DNA from: Curtobacterium citreum
GTDB taxonomy: Bacteria > Actinomycetota > Actinomycetes > Actinomycetales > Microbacteriaceae
Direction of reading: 5' to 3'
NCBI RefSeq assembly: GCF_006715175.1
Contig: NZ_VFMQ01000001.1
Location: 1,674,001 to 1,738,000 of the forward strand
Length of the DNA: 64,000 nt
Positions 55,269-62,547 of this stretch are shown piece by piece. The notes beneath the pieces are model-generated. The model did not search any database and was not told where the DNA came from. It saw only the letters and a list, made by a program, of their open reading frames with translations. The position numbers and the translations under genes were made by a program. How positions within the stretch are numbered: the first letter of the stretch is position 1; each line of letters starts with the position of its first letter.

Positions 55269-56059
55269 CCGGCAAGTTCATCATCACGAAGGAACACCGC
55301 CGCTTCACCGAGTTCGCCAACGTCGTCCGCAAAGAACACACCATCGGGATCTGCTACGGCGACGCCGGCGTCGGCAAGACGATGTCTGGCCGCCGCTACG
55401 CCAACTGGGACACCATCGAACCCCACCTCGGCGGACACTTCGGCCCACGGGACATCGACGACAAGCTCGTCACCGCAGCCGGGCGTGCTCGGAGCGTGTT
55501 CTACACCCCGCCCGTCACCACCGGCACCCGCAACCTCACCAGCGAACTCAAGCGACTCGGCGACGACATCGACCTGCTCATCACCCAACATCTCGACGAC
55601 TGGAAAACTCTCACACCCACCAGCCCCAGCCGCGTCGAGCTGATCATCATCGACGAGTCCGAACGCCTCTCCGCCACCGCGCTGGAGATGCTCCGCGACC
55701 TCCACGACCGCACCCGCGTCGCCGTCGTCCTCATCGGCATGCCGGGCCTTGACCAACGCTTCCGCCACTACCCGCAGCTCTTCAGCCGGCTCGGGTTCGC
55801 CCACAACTATCAACCCCTCACCACCGAGGAACTCATGTTCGTCCTCGACCGGCAGTGGAAACGCCTCGGCCACGAACTCGACCCAGACGACTTCACCGAT
55901 CACCAAGCCGTTGCGGCCATCGCCCGCATCACACGTGGAAACTTCCGGCTCCTCGAACGCCTCTTCCCCCAGGTCGCTCGCGTCCTCAAGATCAACGAGC
56001 TCGACACCATCACCGACGACGTCATCGAAGCAGCAGCCAGCACACTCGTCATCGGATGA
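55265..56059 (+). CDS. Transposition AAA ATPase (TniB/MuB/Tn552 p271-like)
   Basis: 264 aa. Target-selection ATPase that recruits the transposase. Walker A GDAGVGKTMS, Walker B LIIIDESERLS, then LIGMPGLDQRF, which fits the TniB/TnsC group. Overlaps the transposase stop (ATGA). An internal transposon end begins right at its stop codon. Confidence 0.93.
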   Translation: MTGKFIITKEHRRFTEFANVVRKEHTIGICYGDAGVGKTMSGRRYANWDTIEPHLGGHFGPRDIDDKLVTAAGRARSVFYTPPVTTGTRNLTSELKRLGDDIDLLITQHLDDWKTLTPTSPSRVELIIIDESERLSATALEMLRDLHDRTRVAVVLIGMPGLDQRFRHYPQLFSRLGFAHNYQPLTTEELMFVLDRQWKRLGHELDPDDFTDHQAVAAIARITRGNFRLLERLFPQVARVLKINELDTITDDVIEAAASTLVIG

Positions 56060-56107
56060 TGCACAACAGCGTGACCAGAACCAGGCAACACAGCGTGAAC
56101 GGTCACA
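56058..56107. repeat. Internal transposon end
   Basis: Read on the minus strand from 56107 it gives TGTGACCGT, TCACGCT, 17 nt, TCACGCT. That is the same spacing as both outer ends and closer in sequence to the left end than the outer right end is. The 7 bp after it do not match the target duplication. Confidence 0.9.
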
Positions 56108-56157
56108 GCAGGACCACAGACGTTCGCGTCGCGCAACGCGGCCGCAATTGGGTGTCT

Positions 56158-56181
56158 CGATAGCCGATCGGCTATCGGGAC
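56158..56181. repeat. Palindromic repeat, left copy, flanking the LysR-TDT cassette
   Basis: Contains the perfect palindrome GATAGCCGATCGGCTATC. The 24-bp unit recurs inverted at 58367-58390 with one mismatch. It supplies the stop codon of the lysR gene. Confidence 0.85.
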
Positions 56182-57077
56182 TGTTGAGCGCTGTCGAGGA
56201 ATGCCGTGACGGCGGGCCCCGGGTGGCCGGTCCAGATCGCGCGCAGCGATCGGATCAGTGGCGGGCCGAGTAGCGGCACTCGGACGAGGGCACCGTCGGC
56301 GAGGTCTGTGTCGACGGTGCGGAGACTCATCACCGCCGGTGCGATGCCCGCTCGAGCGTTGGCGCGGATGATGCCCGTCGTCTCCAGCACCGCCGCCGGC
56401 GGAACCAGCGTCAGACCCGCGTCGTCGAGCCATGCCTCGACCGTGGCGCGGGTGCCGGACCCTTCCTCACGGAGTAGCAGCGGCGTCTCCGCGAGGTCAT
56501 CCGCGGTGATGCCCGAAGCCCTCGCCCACGGATGGTGCGCAGCGATGACGACCACCAGTTCGTCCTCGTCGACCACCAGCGAGGACAGATCAGCCGGCGC
56601 AGCAGGAGTCTCCGTGAACCCGACGTCGGCAGCGCCGGAACGGACGAGGTCGGTCACGTCGGCGGAGTTCCCCGCGATCAACCGCACCGACGCATCCGGC
56701 GCGGCAGCCCGATGGGCGAGCAACCATCCAGGCAGCAGAAGTTCGGCGATCGTCTGCGACGCTGCGACCACGAGGGATCCAGCCGGTTCCCGCAGCGCGG
56801 CGACGCCTGCTTCGAGCCGCCGGGATGCCTCCAACACCGGGACGCCCAGACCGAGCACCACCCGGCCGGCGTCGGTCAGCGCGGTCCCGGACGCCGTCCG
56901 GTGCGCCAGCGGCTGACCGGTCGCCTGCTCCGCGGCACGCAAGCGCGCAGACACCGCCTGCTGCGTCACCCCCAACACCTCGGCCGCGCGGGTCAACGAA
57001 CCGGTCTCCGCGACGCGGAGGAGGACCTCGAGGGTGTCGAGGTCCAGAGTCCGGTCCGTCAACCGCCGCAGTCCCAC
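56172..57077 (-). CDS. LysR-family regulator (transposon cargo)
   Basis: 301 aa. N-terminal helix-turn-helix TGSLTRAAEVLGVTQQAVSARLRAAEQATGQPL, then a substrate-binding domain (SLVVAASQTIAELLLPGWL, LIAGNSADVTDLV, LLLREEGSGTRATVEAWL) resembling the CysL/CbbR group. GTG 57077 start. Divergent from the TDT transporter with 70 nt between; it very likely controls that gene. Its TAG stop lies inside the palindromic repeat, so the repeat may have replaced the original 3' end. Confidence 0.92.
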   Translation of the reverse strand: MGLRRLTDRTLDLDTLEVLLRVAETGSLTRAAEVLGVTQQAVSARLRAAEQATGQPLAHRTASGTALTDAGRVVLGLGVPVLEASRRLEAGVAALREPAGSLVVAASQTIAELLLPGWLLAHRAAAPDASVRLIAGNSADVTDLVRSGAADVGFTETPAAPADLSSLVVDEDELVVVIAAHHPWARASGITADDLAETPLLLREEGSGTRATVEAWLDDAGLTLVPPAAVLETTGIIRANARAGIAPAVMSLRTVDTDLADGALVRVPLLGPPLIRSLRAIWTGHPGPAVTAFLDSAQQSR

Positions 57078-57110
57078 AAACCATCATTGTGCCCTGCCAA
57101 CGAGTCCGCC

Positions 57111-57130
57111 GTTCCCGACCCACGGGGAAC
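57111..57130. promoter_or_regulatory. Palindrome GTTCCC-N8-GGGAAC in the lysR-TDT gap
   Basis: Perfect 6-bp arms in the 70-nt divergent gap, 18 nt before the transporter ATG. Typical size and place for a LysR-type regulator site. Confidence 0.65.
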
Positions 57131-57147
57131 ACACGCACGATGGGTTC

Positions 57148-58305
57148 ATGTCCGCTCACCTCGCCCACGCACCCGCGACGTCCGAGCACGATGCGCGCGA
57201 CCGGCGGCTGTTCCGGGAGCTGGAGCGGCCCGGTCTGATCGTGTCGAACCTGACCCCGAACTGGTTCGCGTCGATCATGGGCACCGGGATCGTCGCCGTC
57301 GCAGCTGCATCACTCCCACTGCAGTTCCCGGGGCTCCGCACCGCCGCAACAGTCGTCTGGGCGATCGCCGCGATCCTGCTCGTCGCCCTCACCATCGCGA
57401 CGGTCCTGCACTGGGTCCGATACCGGAGCACCGCGGCAAAGCACCACCTGCACCCGGTGATCTCGCACTTCTACGGGGCACCGCCAATGGCGTTCCTCAC
57501 CGTCGGCGCCGGCACGATCCTGCTCGGCAAGGACTGGATCGGCCTCCCCGCGGCCGTCACCGTCGACTGGGTCCTCTGGGCCATCGGCACGGTCGGCGGG
57601 CTGCTCACCGCAGTCCTCGTGCCGTACCTGGCGTTCACCCGTCACGAGAACAAGCCCGACTCCGCGTTCGGCGGGTGGCTGATGCCCATCGTCCCGCCCA
57701 TGGTGTCCGCCTCCACCGGCGCACTCCTCCTGCCGTACGCCCCCGCCGGACAGGCGCGCGAGACACTGCTGTGGGCCTGCTACGGCTTCTTCGGCCTCAG
57801 CCTCATCACGTCGCTGGTTGTGATCACGCTGATCTGGAACCGACTCGCGCAGCACAGGGTCGGAGCCGCCGGCATGGTGCCGACCCTGTGGATCGTCCTC
57901 GGACCGGTCGGGCAGTCGATCACTGCGGTGAACCTCCTCGCCTCGAACGCGCACACCGTCGTTGACGCCTCGACCGCCCACGCGCTGCTGGTCGTGGCGC
58001 TGGTGTACGGGTTCGCGATGCTCGGCTTCGCGCTGCTGTGGACCGTCATCGCCCTCACCATCACCATCCGGACCGCCCGAGAACACCTGCCGTTCAGCCT
58101 GACCTGGTGGTCGTTCACGTTCCCCGTCGGCACCTGCGTCACCGGCCTCAACGGCCTCGCCCTGCACTCCGGACTCACCGTCGTCGCCGTCCTCGCAGTC
58201 GTCTACTACGCCGGCCTCGCCACCGCGTGGATCACCGTCGCCGTCCGCACCTTCCACGGCTCCGTCATCCGCGGCACACTCCTCGCACCACCCAAGACAG
58301 CCTGA
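57148..58305 (+). CDS. TDT-family (TehA/SLAC1-like) transporter (transposon cargo)
   Basis: 385 aa, ten hydrophobic helices. LTPNWFASIMGTGIVAVAA at the first helix and HLHPVISHFYGAPPMAF are family marks; the Phe lining the SLAC1-type anion pore is probably among these. Members move tellurite, malate, sulfite or other small anions. Pairing with a CysL-like LysR regulator favours sulfite (inference). ATG 57148 is chosen over upstream in-frame codons lying in the operator. Confidence 0.88.
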   Translation: MSAHLAHAPATSEHDARDRRLFRELERPGLIVSNLTPNWFASIMGTGIVAVAAASLPLQFPGLRTAATVVWAIAAILLVALTIATVLHWVRYRSTAAKHHLHPVISHFYGAPPMAFLTVGAGTILLGKDWIGLPAAVTVDWVLWAIGTVGGLLTAVLVPYLAFTRHENKPDSAFGGWLMPIVPPMVSASTGALLLPYAPAGQARETLLWACYGFFGLSLITSLVVITLIWNRLAQHRVGAAGMVPTLWIVLGPVGQSITAVNLLASNAHTVVDASTAHALLVVALVYGFAMLGFALLWTVIALTITIRTAREHLPFSLTWWSFTFPVGTCVTGLNGLALHSGLTVVAVLAVVYYAGLATAWITVAVRTFHGSVIRGTLLAPPKTA

Positions 58306-58607
58306 CGACCCTGGCGCGGATCAGCCTTGCGAGCAGCCATATGGCGCTACCAGGATCCATGACCGCGTCCCGGTAGCCGATCGGCTATCGGACGTTCAAG
58401 GAGCTGTGCCACTCCCCCGGAGCTGCTGGGACAACTGGTGTCCGTGTGATGATTCGCGATGACATGCACGATCTCGCTCGCGATCTGTTGCGCTTCTAGC
58501 GGAGGCGTCCGTACAGGTGACGTTCACCTGACTGCTCCGGTGCGGTGGATACCAGCATCCCTAGCTTTGGGCGCATCGGCACTGGGCCGATCGGTTAGGG
58601 GATTGAG
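58306..58607. other. Gap between TDT transporter and secreted-protein gene
   Basis: 302 nt without a supported gene. It holds the right palindromic repeat (58367-58390) and the inverted repeat CAGGTGA-CGT-TCACCTG (58514-58530), a possible operator for the secreted-protein gene. Confidence 0.55.
58367..58390. repeat. Palindromic repeat, right copy, flanking the LysR-TDT cassette
   Basis: Inverted relative to 56158-56181 with 23 of 24 positions matching. Confidence 0.85.
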
Positions 58608-59183
58608 ATGTTCTTTGGCTCGAAGCAGCGAAGCGCTGCGATGGTTCTCGCGGCCTGTGCTGCGGGGCTCGCTCTAGCGTTCGGAGGGGCGACAGCGGCG
58701 ACCGCAGACACAACGCCAGGTAACGATGCGGCCGCGTCGGTGGTTCTCACGCCGGGTAGCACGGACACGGTCGCGGCGGAGACTTGGAAGATTCCGATCC
58801 CGACTGACGGCACGACCGACCCGCGATTCGGGCAGTCCAAGGTGACGATCGGGGGTTGCGAGGGCAGTTTCACCGCCGTCACTGCCGTCCCGGCAGAGCA
58901 CGAGTTTCAGTGGGGATCGCAGCTACGGTGCACGGAGAGCGTCGCTGCCCGAACCGGTATCGCGATCCAGTACTGCACCCGTGACGGCGGTCCGGAAGAC
59001 TTCGACTGCGAGGATGTCGCGGCGAACGGTGGGGCGTACACCGCGGGCGCGTATCACGTCGCGCACACGTACGCGAAGTGCCGAGGTAGCGCACACTTCC
59101 GACCGGTTGCATGGAACCTCAAGGTCAAGAACCGTACTTACGGCAACGTGACGGGCAACGTCAACACCATCACCTGCAGTTAG
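58608..59183 (+). CDS. Secreted Cys-containing protein of unknown function (transposon cargo)
   Basis: 191 aa. Signal peptide with a long hydrophobic core (AMVLAACAAGLALAFGGATAA) and a likely signal-peptidase site around ATAATADTT. The mature part has six Cys (IGGCEG, LRCTE, QYCTR, DFDCED, AKCRG and the penultimate residue), enough for three disulphides. No domain recognised. The ATG is preceded by GGGGATTGAG. Followed after 23 nt by another unknown gene. Confidence 0.75.
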   Translation: MFFGSKQRSAAMVLAACAAGLALAFGGATAATADTTPGNDAAASVVLTPGSTDTVAAETWKIPIPTDGTTDPRFGQSKVTIGGCEGSFTAVTAVPAEHEFQWGSQLRCTESVAARTGIAIQYCTRDGGPEDFDCEDVAANGGAYTAGAYHVAHTYAKCRGSAHFRPVAWNLKVKNRTYGNVTGNVNTITCS

Positions 59184-59206
59184 AAGCACGTCACAGGAGC
59201 AGCGTC

Positions 59207-59821
59207 ATGTCATCCAACGACACCGCCACGACGGTCGAAATGCGGTTCTGGCGGGACCAGCTGCTCAGCAACGCTGCTTTCTGGGATCGGGTGGAAGGTC
59301 ACCCTGGGACCCTCTACCCGATTCCTGGAGCAGAGCCATCCGGTAGTGCACCTCGGGAAGGAACATGGACCGTCGCTCTTGACGGAAACCGCAACGTCAT
59401 CGCCGCGACCAGCTCTGGGGATCGTGACGATTGGCACACCGTGCGCGTCGTCGGATCGGTCTTCGTCACCTCGTACGACTCGGAGACGATCGAGCTCGAC
59501 GGGCACGAAGTATCCGCCGTGAGTACCTATCTGGACGTTCGGCCACTCCTCGCCGACATCGACGAGCCCACTTCCGTACAAGTGGGTGCAGATGAATTCA
59601 CCACGGCGACATACACCAACCCGGAGGTGATGGCTACGTTGACTCGCGCTCTCGCCCTCGTGGAGGGGGGAGAACGCCTCGACATTGCATACCGCGCCGA
59701 CGCAGGACTGGTGCACTGGGTTCATCGTTTTGCCGACGGGCGCCTGTGTGAAAGCGTCACCGTCAACCTCAATGGTGCAGGTTCTCAAGACGCAGCGTCG
59801 CCTTCGACATCGCCCACCTGA
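59207..59821 (+). CDS. Unknown soluble protein (transposon cargo)
   Basis: 204 aa, acidic, no signal peptide or membrane helix. Begins MSSNDTATTVEMRFWRDQ. CAGGAG precedes ATG 59207. Its codon use is less GC-biased than in chromosomal genes of the window. It forms a likely operon with the secreted-protein gene. No family recognised; it could be a cytoplasmic partner of the secreted protein, such as an immunity protein, but nothing in the sequence shows this. Confidence 0.7.
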   Translation: MSSNDTATTVEMRFWRDQLLSNAAFWDRVEGHPGTLYPIPGAEPSGSAPREGTWTVALDGNRNVIAATSSGDRDDWHTVRVVGSVFVTSYDSETIELDGHEVSAVSTYLDVRPLLADIDEPTSVQVGADEFTTATYTNPEVMATLTRALALVEGGERLDIAYRADAGLVHWVHRFADGRLCESVTVNLNGAGSQDAASPSTSPT

Positions 59822-59949
59822 GGTACACCCCAACTAGACGTCAACATGAGCGGTCGACGCGCGTCCGACTAGGGTCCAATTCGGCCTTCTCTGACAGAGG
59901 CGTGCGAGGCTCATAGACTCTAACCTGACAGATGTGGGTTGGAGGCACC
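59822..59949. promoter_or_regulatory. Possible res/promoter region of the second resolvase
   Basis: 128 nt with two CTGACAG direct repeats about 36 nt apart just before the resolvase start. Resolvase recombination sites normally lie here. GGAGG directly precedes GTG 59950. Confidence 0.4.
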
Positions 59950-60141
59950 GTGTCGGGTCAGAGGGTCGGGTACGTGCGGGTGAGCACATTGGATCAGAGC
60001 ACTGTGCGGCAGCTCGACGGCGTCGCGCTGGATCGGGTGTTCGAGGACAAGGCATCCGGGAAGGACGTCGACCGGCCGCAGCTCGACGCGATGATCGGGT
60101 TCGTCCGCGACGGGGACACCGTGCTGGTGCACTCCATGGAC
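59950..60141 (+). pseudogene. 5' part of a second serine resolvase, split by IS3-family element
   Basis: Encodes 64 residues with the catalytic-Ser motif VGYVRVSTLDQ, then KASGKDVDRPQLD and DTVLVHSMD. Interrupted at 60142. GGAGG lies 5 nt before GTG 59950. Removing the IS and one GAC copy rejoins it in frame with 61409-61789, restoring 190 aa (M-D followed by R-L-A-R-N-L). Confidence 0.93.
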
Positions 60142-60210
60142 GGGACTGCTGCAGGTTTGGTTGACTCCTGACAGGTAGGGGCACTGGTTCCTGCTGGAAG
60201 GATGTGCGCC

Positions 60211-60507
60211 ATGGTGAAGGCGTATCCGGAAGAGTTCCGCCGTGATGTGATCGCGGTCGCTCGGAAGGGTGAGGCGTCGGTGCGGCAGGTCGCGAAGGAC
60301 TTCGGAGTGTCCGAGTCCTGCCTGGCCCGCTGGCTGCGCCTCGCGGACCGCGACGACGGCATCAGCGCTGCAGCGGCTCCGTCGGGGAGAGCGGTCGAGC
60401 AGGCGGAGCTGCGGGACGCGCAGAAACGGATCCGGTTGCTCGAGCAGGAGAACGAGATCCTCCGCCGGGCGGCGGCGTACTTCGCCCAGTCGCAGCTCCC
60501 AAAATGA
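60211..60507 (+). CDS. IS3-family OrfA
   Basis: 98 aa. Helix-turn-helix DNA-binding part (VRQVAKDFGVSESCLARWLR) followed by a leucine-zipper-like coiled coil (ELRDAQKRIRLLEQENEILRRAAAYFA). GGAAGG precedes ATG 60211. The end overlaps orfB at CCCAAAATGA, a sequence where -1 frameshifting or re-initiation can occur. Confidence 0.93.
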   Translation: MVKAYPEEFRRDVIAVARKGEASVRQVAKDFGVSESCLARWLRLADRDDGISAAAAPSGRAVEQAELRDAQKRIRLLEQENEILRRAAAYFAQSQLPK

Positions 60508-61373
60508 TCTACCCGCTGGTCCTCGAACTCGCCGCAGACCGGATCCCGGTCGCGGTGGCCTGCCGGGTGCTGGGATTCTCGAAGCAGGCGTTCTATCGGT
60601 GGCGTGCGAGCCCCGTGTCGAACCGCGACTGGGACGACGCGCACCTGACCAACGCTGCGATTGACGCGCACCGGGATGACCCGACGTTCGGGTACCGGTT
60701 CATCGCCGACGACCTCCAAGCGGCCGGCCACCGGGTTTCGGAACGGCGGGTGTGGCGGTTGTGCTCCCAGCAGCGGCTCTGGTCATTGCACGCGAAGAAA
60801 CGCGGCCTGCACCGCAAGGCGGGACCACCAGTGCACGACGACCGGGTCCGACGGGCGTTCACGGCACCGGATCTGGACCGGTTGTGGTTGACGGACATCA
60901 CGGAGCATCGGACCGGTGAGGGCAAGCTCTACCTCTGCGCGATCAAGGACGCGTGCTCGCGGCGCATCGTCGGCTACTCGATCAGTGACCGGATGCGTTC
61001 CTCGCTCGCCGTCGCGGCCCTGCAGATGGCAGTGCAGCGCCGGAACCCGGCCGGGACGGTCGTGCACTCGGACCGCGGCAGCCAGTTTCGTTCCAAGCGC
61101 TTCGTCCGTGCGATCGAGGACGCCGGGCTGCTTGGGTCGATGGGGCGGGTCGGGGCGTGCGCGGACAACGCGGCGATGGAATCCTTTTTCGCGCTCCTGC
61201 AGAAGAACGTCCTCAACCGGACACGATGGGCCACCCGGGAAGAGCTCCGGCTCGCGATCATCACCTGGATCGAAGCGACCTACCACCGGAAACGACGGCA
61301 ACGAGGTCTCGGCAAGTTGACCCCGATCGAGTACGAGACGATCATCAACCCACAGGTCGCACTCGCGGCCTAA
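60504..61373 (+). CDS. IS3-family OrfB transposase
   Basis: 289 aa with the DDE integrase core: D in LWLTDITEH, D in VVHSDRGSQF, and E in AAMESFFALLQKNVL. N-terminal HTH_21 region with DPTFGYRFIADDL. Probably made mainly as an OrfAB fusion by frameshift at the overlap. Confidence 0.95.
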   Translation: MIYPLVLELAADRIPVAVACRVLGFSKQAFYRWRASPVSNRDWDDAHLTNAAIDAHRDDPTFGYRFIADDLQAAGHRVSERRVWRLCSQQRLWSLHAKKRGLHRKAGPPVHDDRVRRAFTAPDLDRLWLTDITEHRTGEGKLYLCAIKDACSRRIVGYSISDRMRSSLAVAALQMAVQRRNPAGTVVHSDRGSQFRSKRFVRAIEDAGLLGSMGRVGACADNAAMESFFALLQKNVLNRTRWATREELRLAIITWIEATYHRKRRQRGLGKLTPIEYETIINPQVALAA

Positions 61374-61405
61374 ACGAATGAGTCAACCGAACCTGCAGCA
61401 GTCCC

Positions 61406-61789
61406 GACCGGCTCGCCCGGAACCTTGAAGACCTCCGCCGGGTCGTGCGCCGGCTGACGGAGAAGAAGGTTCGCGTCGAATTCGTCAAGGAGCAGCTGAC
61501 CTTCACCGGTGAAGACAGCGCGATGGCGAACCTGCTGCTGAACATGATGGGTGCGTTTGCGGAGTTCGAACGCGAACTGATCCGCGAACGCCAACGCGAG
61601 GGCATCGCGTTGGCGAAGCAGCGTGGCGTGTATCGCGGCCGGGCGCGATCGCTTGGTGCGGTGCAGATCGCGGAGCTGATATACCGCGCCGGCACCGGAG
61701 TACCGAAGACGGTACTGGCAAAGGAGTACGGCGTCAGCCGAGAGACGGTGTACGCCTACCTCCGCGCAGCATCACCCGCGGGTGAGTGA
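61406..61789 (+). pseudogene. 3' part of the second serine resolvase
   Basis: Continues the frame broken at 60141. After the duplicated GAC, RLARNLEDLRRVVRRLTEKK follows, then MMGAFAEFERELIRERQREG and the C-terminal helix-turn-helix TVLAKEYGVSRETVYAYL. The stop lies 48 nt from the transposon end, the usual place for a resolvase or invertase gene in such elements. Confidence 0.92.
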
Positions 61790-61837
61790 GGCAAGAGAGC
61801 GTGATCAGAACCGCGCAGATCAGCGTGAGCAGTCACA
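61788..61837. repeat. Right transposon end
   Basis: On the minus strand from 61837: TGTGACTGC, TCACGCT (61822-61828), 17 nt, TCACGCT (61798-61804). Same layout as the left end. Confidence 0.9.
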
Positions 61838-62199
61838 CCCTCGGCTTCTACCACGCGGTCTTCGGCGGCGAACTGAAGACGATGACCTTCGCCGAGGGCG
61901 GCATGGTCCAGGACCCGGCGGACGCCGACAAGGTCATGCACGGCCAGATCGAAACCGACGACCTGACGCTCATGGCGTCGGACTCGCCGTCGAGCATGCC
62001 CGCCCCGACCGTGAGCAACATCTCCGTCTCACTGAGCGGCGACGACGAGGCCCGGCTCACCGGCTACTGGGAGGGCCTGTCGGACGGTGCGACCGTCATC
62101 GAGCCGCTGACGAAGGCCCCGTGGGGCGACACCTTCGGGATGCTCACCGACCGCTTCGGGGTCACCTGGCTCGTCAACATCAGCGGCGTCCCCGCCTGA
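61838..62199 (+). pseudogene. 3' part of the VOC-family gene split by the transposon
   Basis: Begins with the second CCCTCGG copy. From 61845 it continues FYHAVFGGELKTMTF, MVQDPADADKVMHGQIETDDL and WGDTFGMLTDRFGVTWLVNI, all typical of PhnB-like VOC proteins. Dropping the transposon and one 7-bp copy gives D-A-L-G-F-Y across the junction and a 137-aa protein. The gene is therefore recently inactivated. Confidence 0.93.
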
Positions 62200-62227
62200 C
62201 GCGCGCCGGTCCGCAGGCGGCACGGCA

Positions 62228-62275
62228 GACGGACGGGAGGCGCGGTGCCCGCTGGCACCGCGCCTCCCGTCCGTC
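62228..62275. terminator. 22-bp perfect hairpin, same stem as after katG
   Basis: GACGGACGGGAGGCGCGG... pairs fully over 22 bp around a CGCT loop, 28 nt after the VOC stop. It can serve both the VOC gene and the opposing small gene at 62346. Confidence 0.8.
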
Positions 62276-62293
62276 GTCCAGTACCGACCGCCG

Positions 62294-62361
62294 GTCAGTG
62301 CTGGCCCTTGATCAGTGCTGTCCGTCGATCAGTCCTGCCCGTCGATCAGTGCTGCCCGTTG
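62294..62361. repeat. 17-bp tandem repeat, four copies
   Basis: Four contiguous 17-bp units of the type ATCAGTGCTGCCCGTCG, with one to four changes each. The last copy includes the stop codon of the 46-aa gene on the minus strand. Confidence 0.85.
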
Positions 62362-62486
62362 ATCTGGCCGAGCCAGCGACCGAAGGTCGTCTGCGGCTCG
62401 TCGTGCAGCACGCGCAGCGTGGTGGTGGTCGGGTTCCAGCGGCGCTCGGTGTCGACGCCGTTCCCCTTGTGGAGGTCGAGGGTCAT
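62346..62486 (-). CDS. 46-aa small protein of unknown function
   Basis: 46 residues, basic and polar: it starts MTLDLHKGNGVDTERRWNP and ends FGRWLGQINGQH. A strong AAGGAGC lies 5 nt before ATG 62486, which is the main support. No hydrophobic segment. It follows the short-chain dehydrogenase gene after 61 nt and may be co-transcribed with it. Confidence 0.65.
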   Translation of the reverse strand: MTLDLHKGNGVDTERRWNPTTTTLRVLHDEPQTTFGRWLGQINGQH

Positions 62487-62547
62487 GATGTGCTCCTTCG
62501 CATGTCGGTGGGTGGTTCGACGCCGGAGGGGGCTCCGGCATTCCCGG

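Larger units (their letters stand above)
60142..61405. mobile_element. IS3-family insertion sequence, 1,264 bp
   Basis: Terminal inverted repeats of 26 bp with one mismatch, starting GGGACTGCTGCAGGTT (60142-60167 and 61380-61405), and a 3-bp GAC target duplication. Two overlapping transposase genes (orfA, orfB). Both frames look intact, so the element may be active. Confidence 0.95.
51740..61837. mobile_element. 10.1-kb Tn552-like transposon with nested ends
   Basis: 10,098 bp, starting TGT and ending ACA. Both ends have the form TGTGRCYGYTCACGCT, then 17 nt, then TCACGCT. It is flanked by CCCTCGG duplications and splits a VOC gene. It encodes a serine resolvase, a DDE transposase and an AAA ATPase; no TniQ homologue is seen, which fits the Tn552 branch. 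Cargo: PadR plus membrane protein, LysR plus TDT transporter, two unknown genes, and a second resolvase broken by an IS3 element. A third end lies at 56058-56107. Confidence 0.93.

Noticed and set aside
56158..56181. Palindrome as a rho-independent terminator for lysR and tniB
   Set aside because: It is a loop-less perfect palindrome and recurs inverted at the other cassette edge, so a recombination or protein-binding site is more likely.
51740..61837. Tn7-like or CRISPR-associated transposon
   Set aside because: There is one DDE transposase, one ATPase and resolvases but no TnsA, TniQ or Cas genes. The set fits Tn552.
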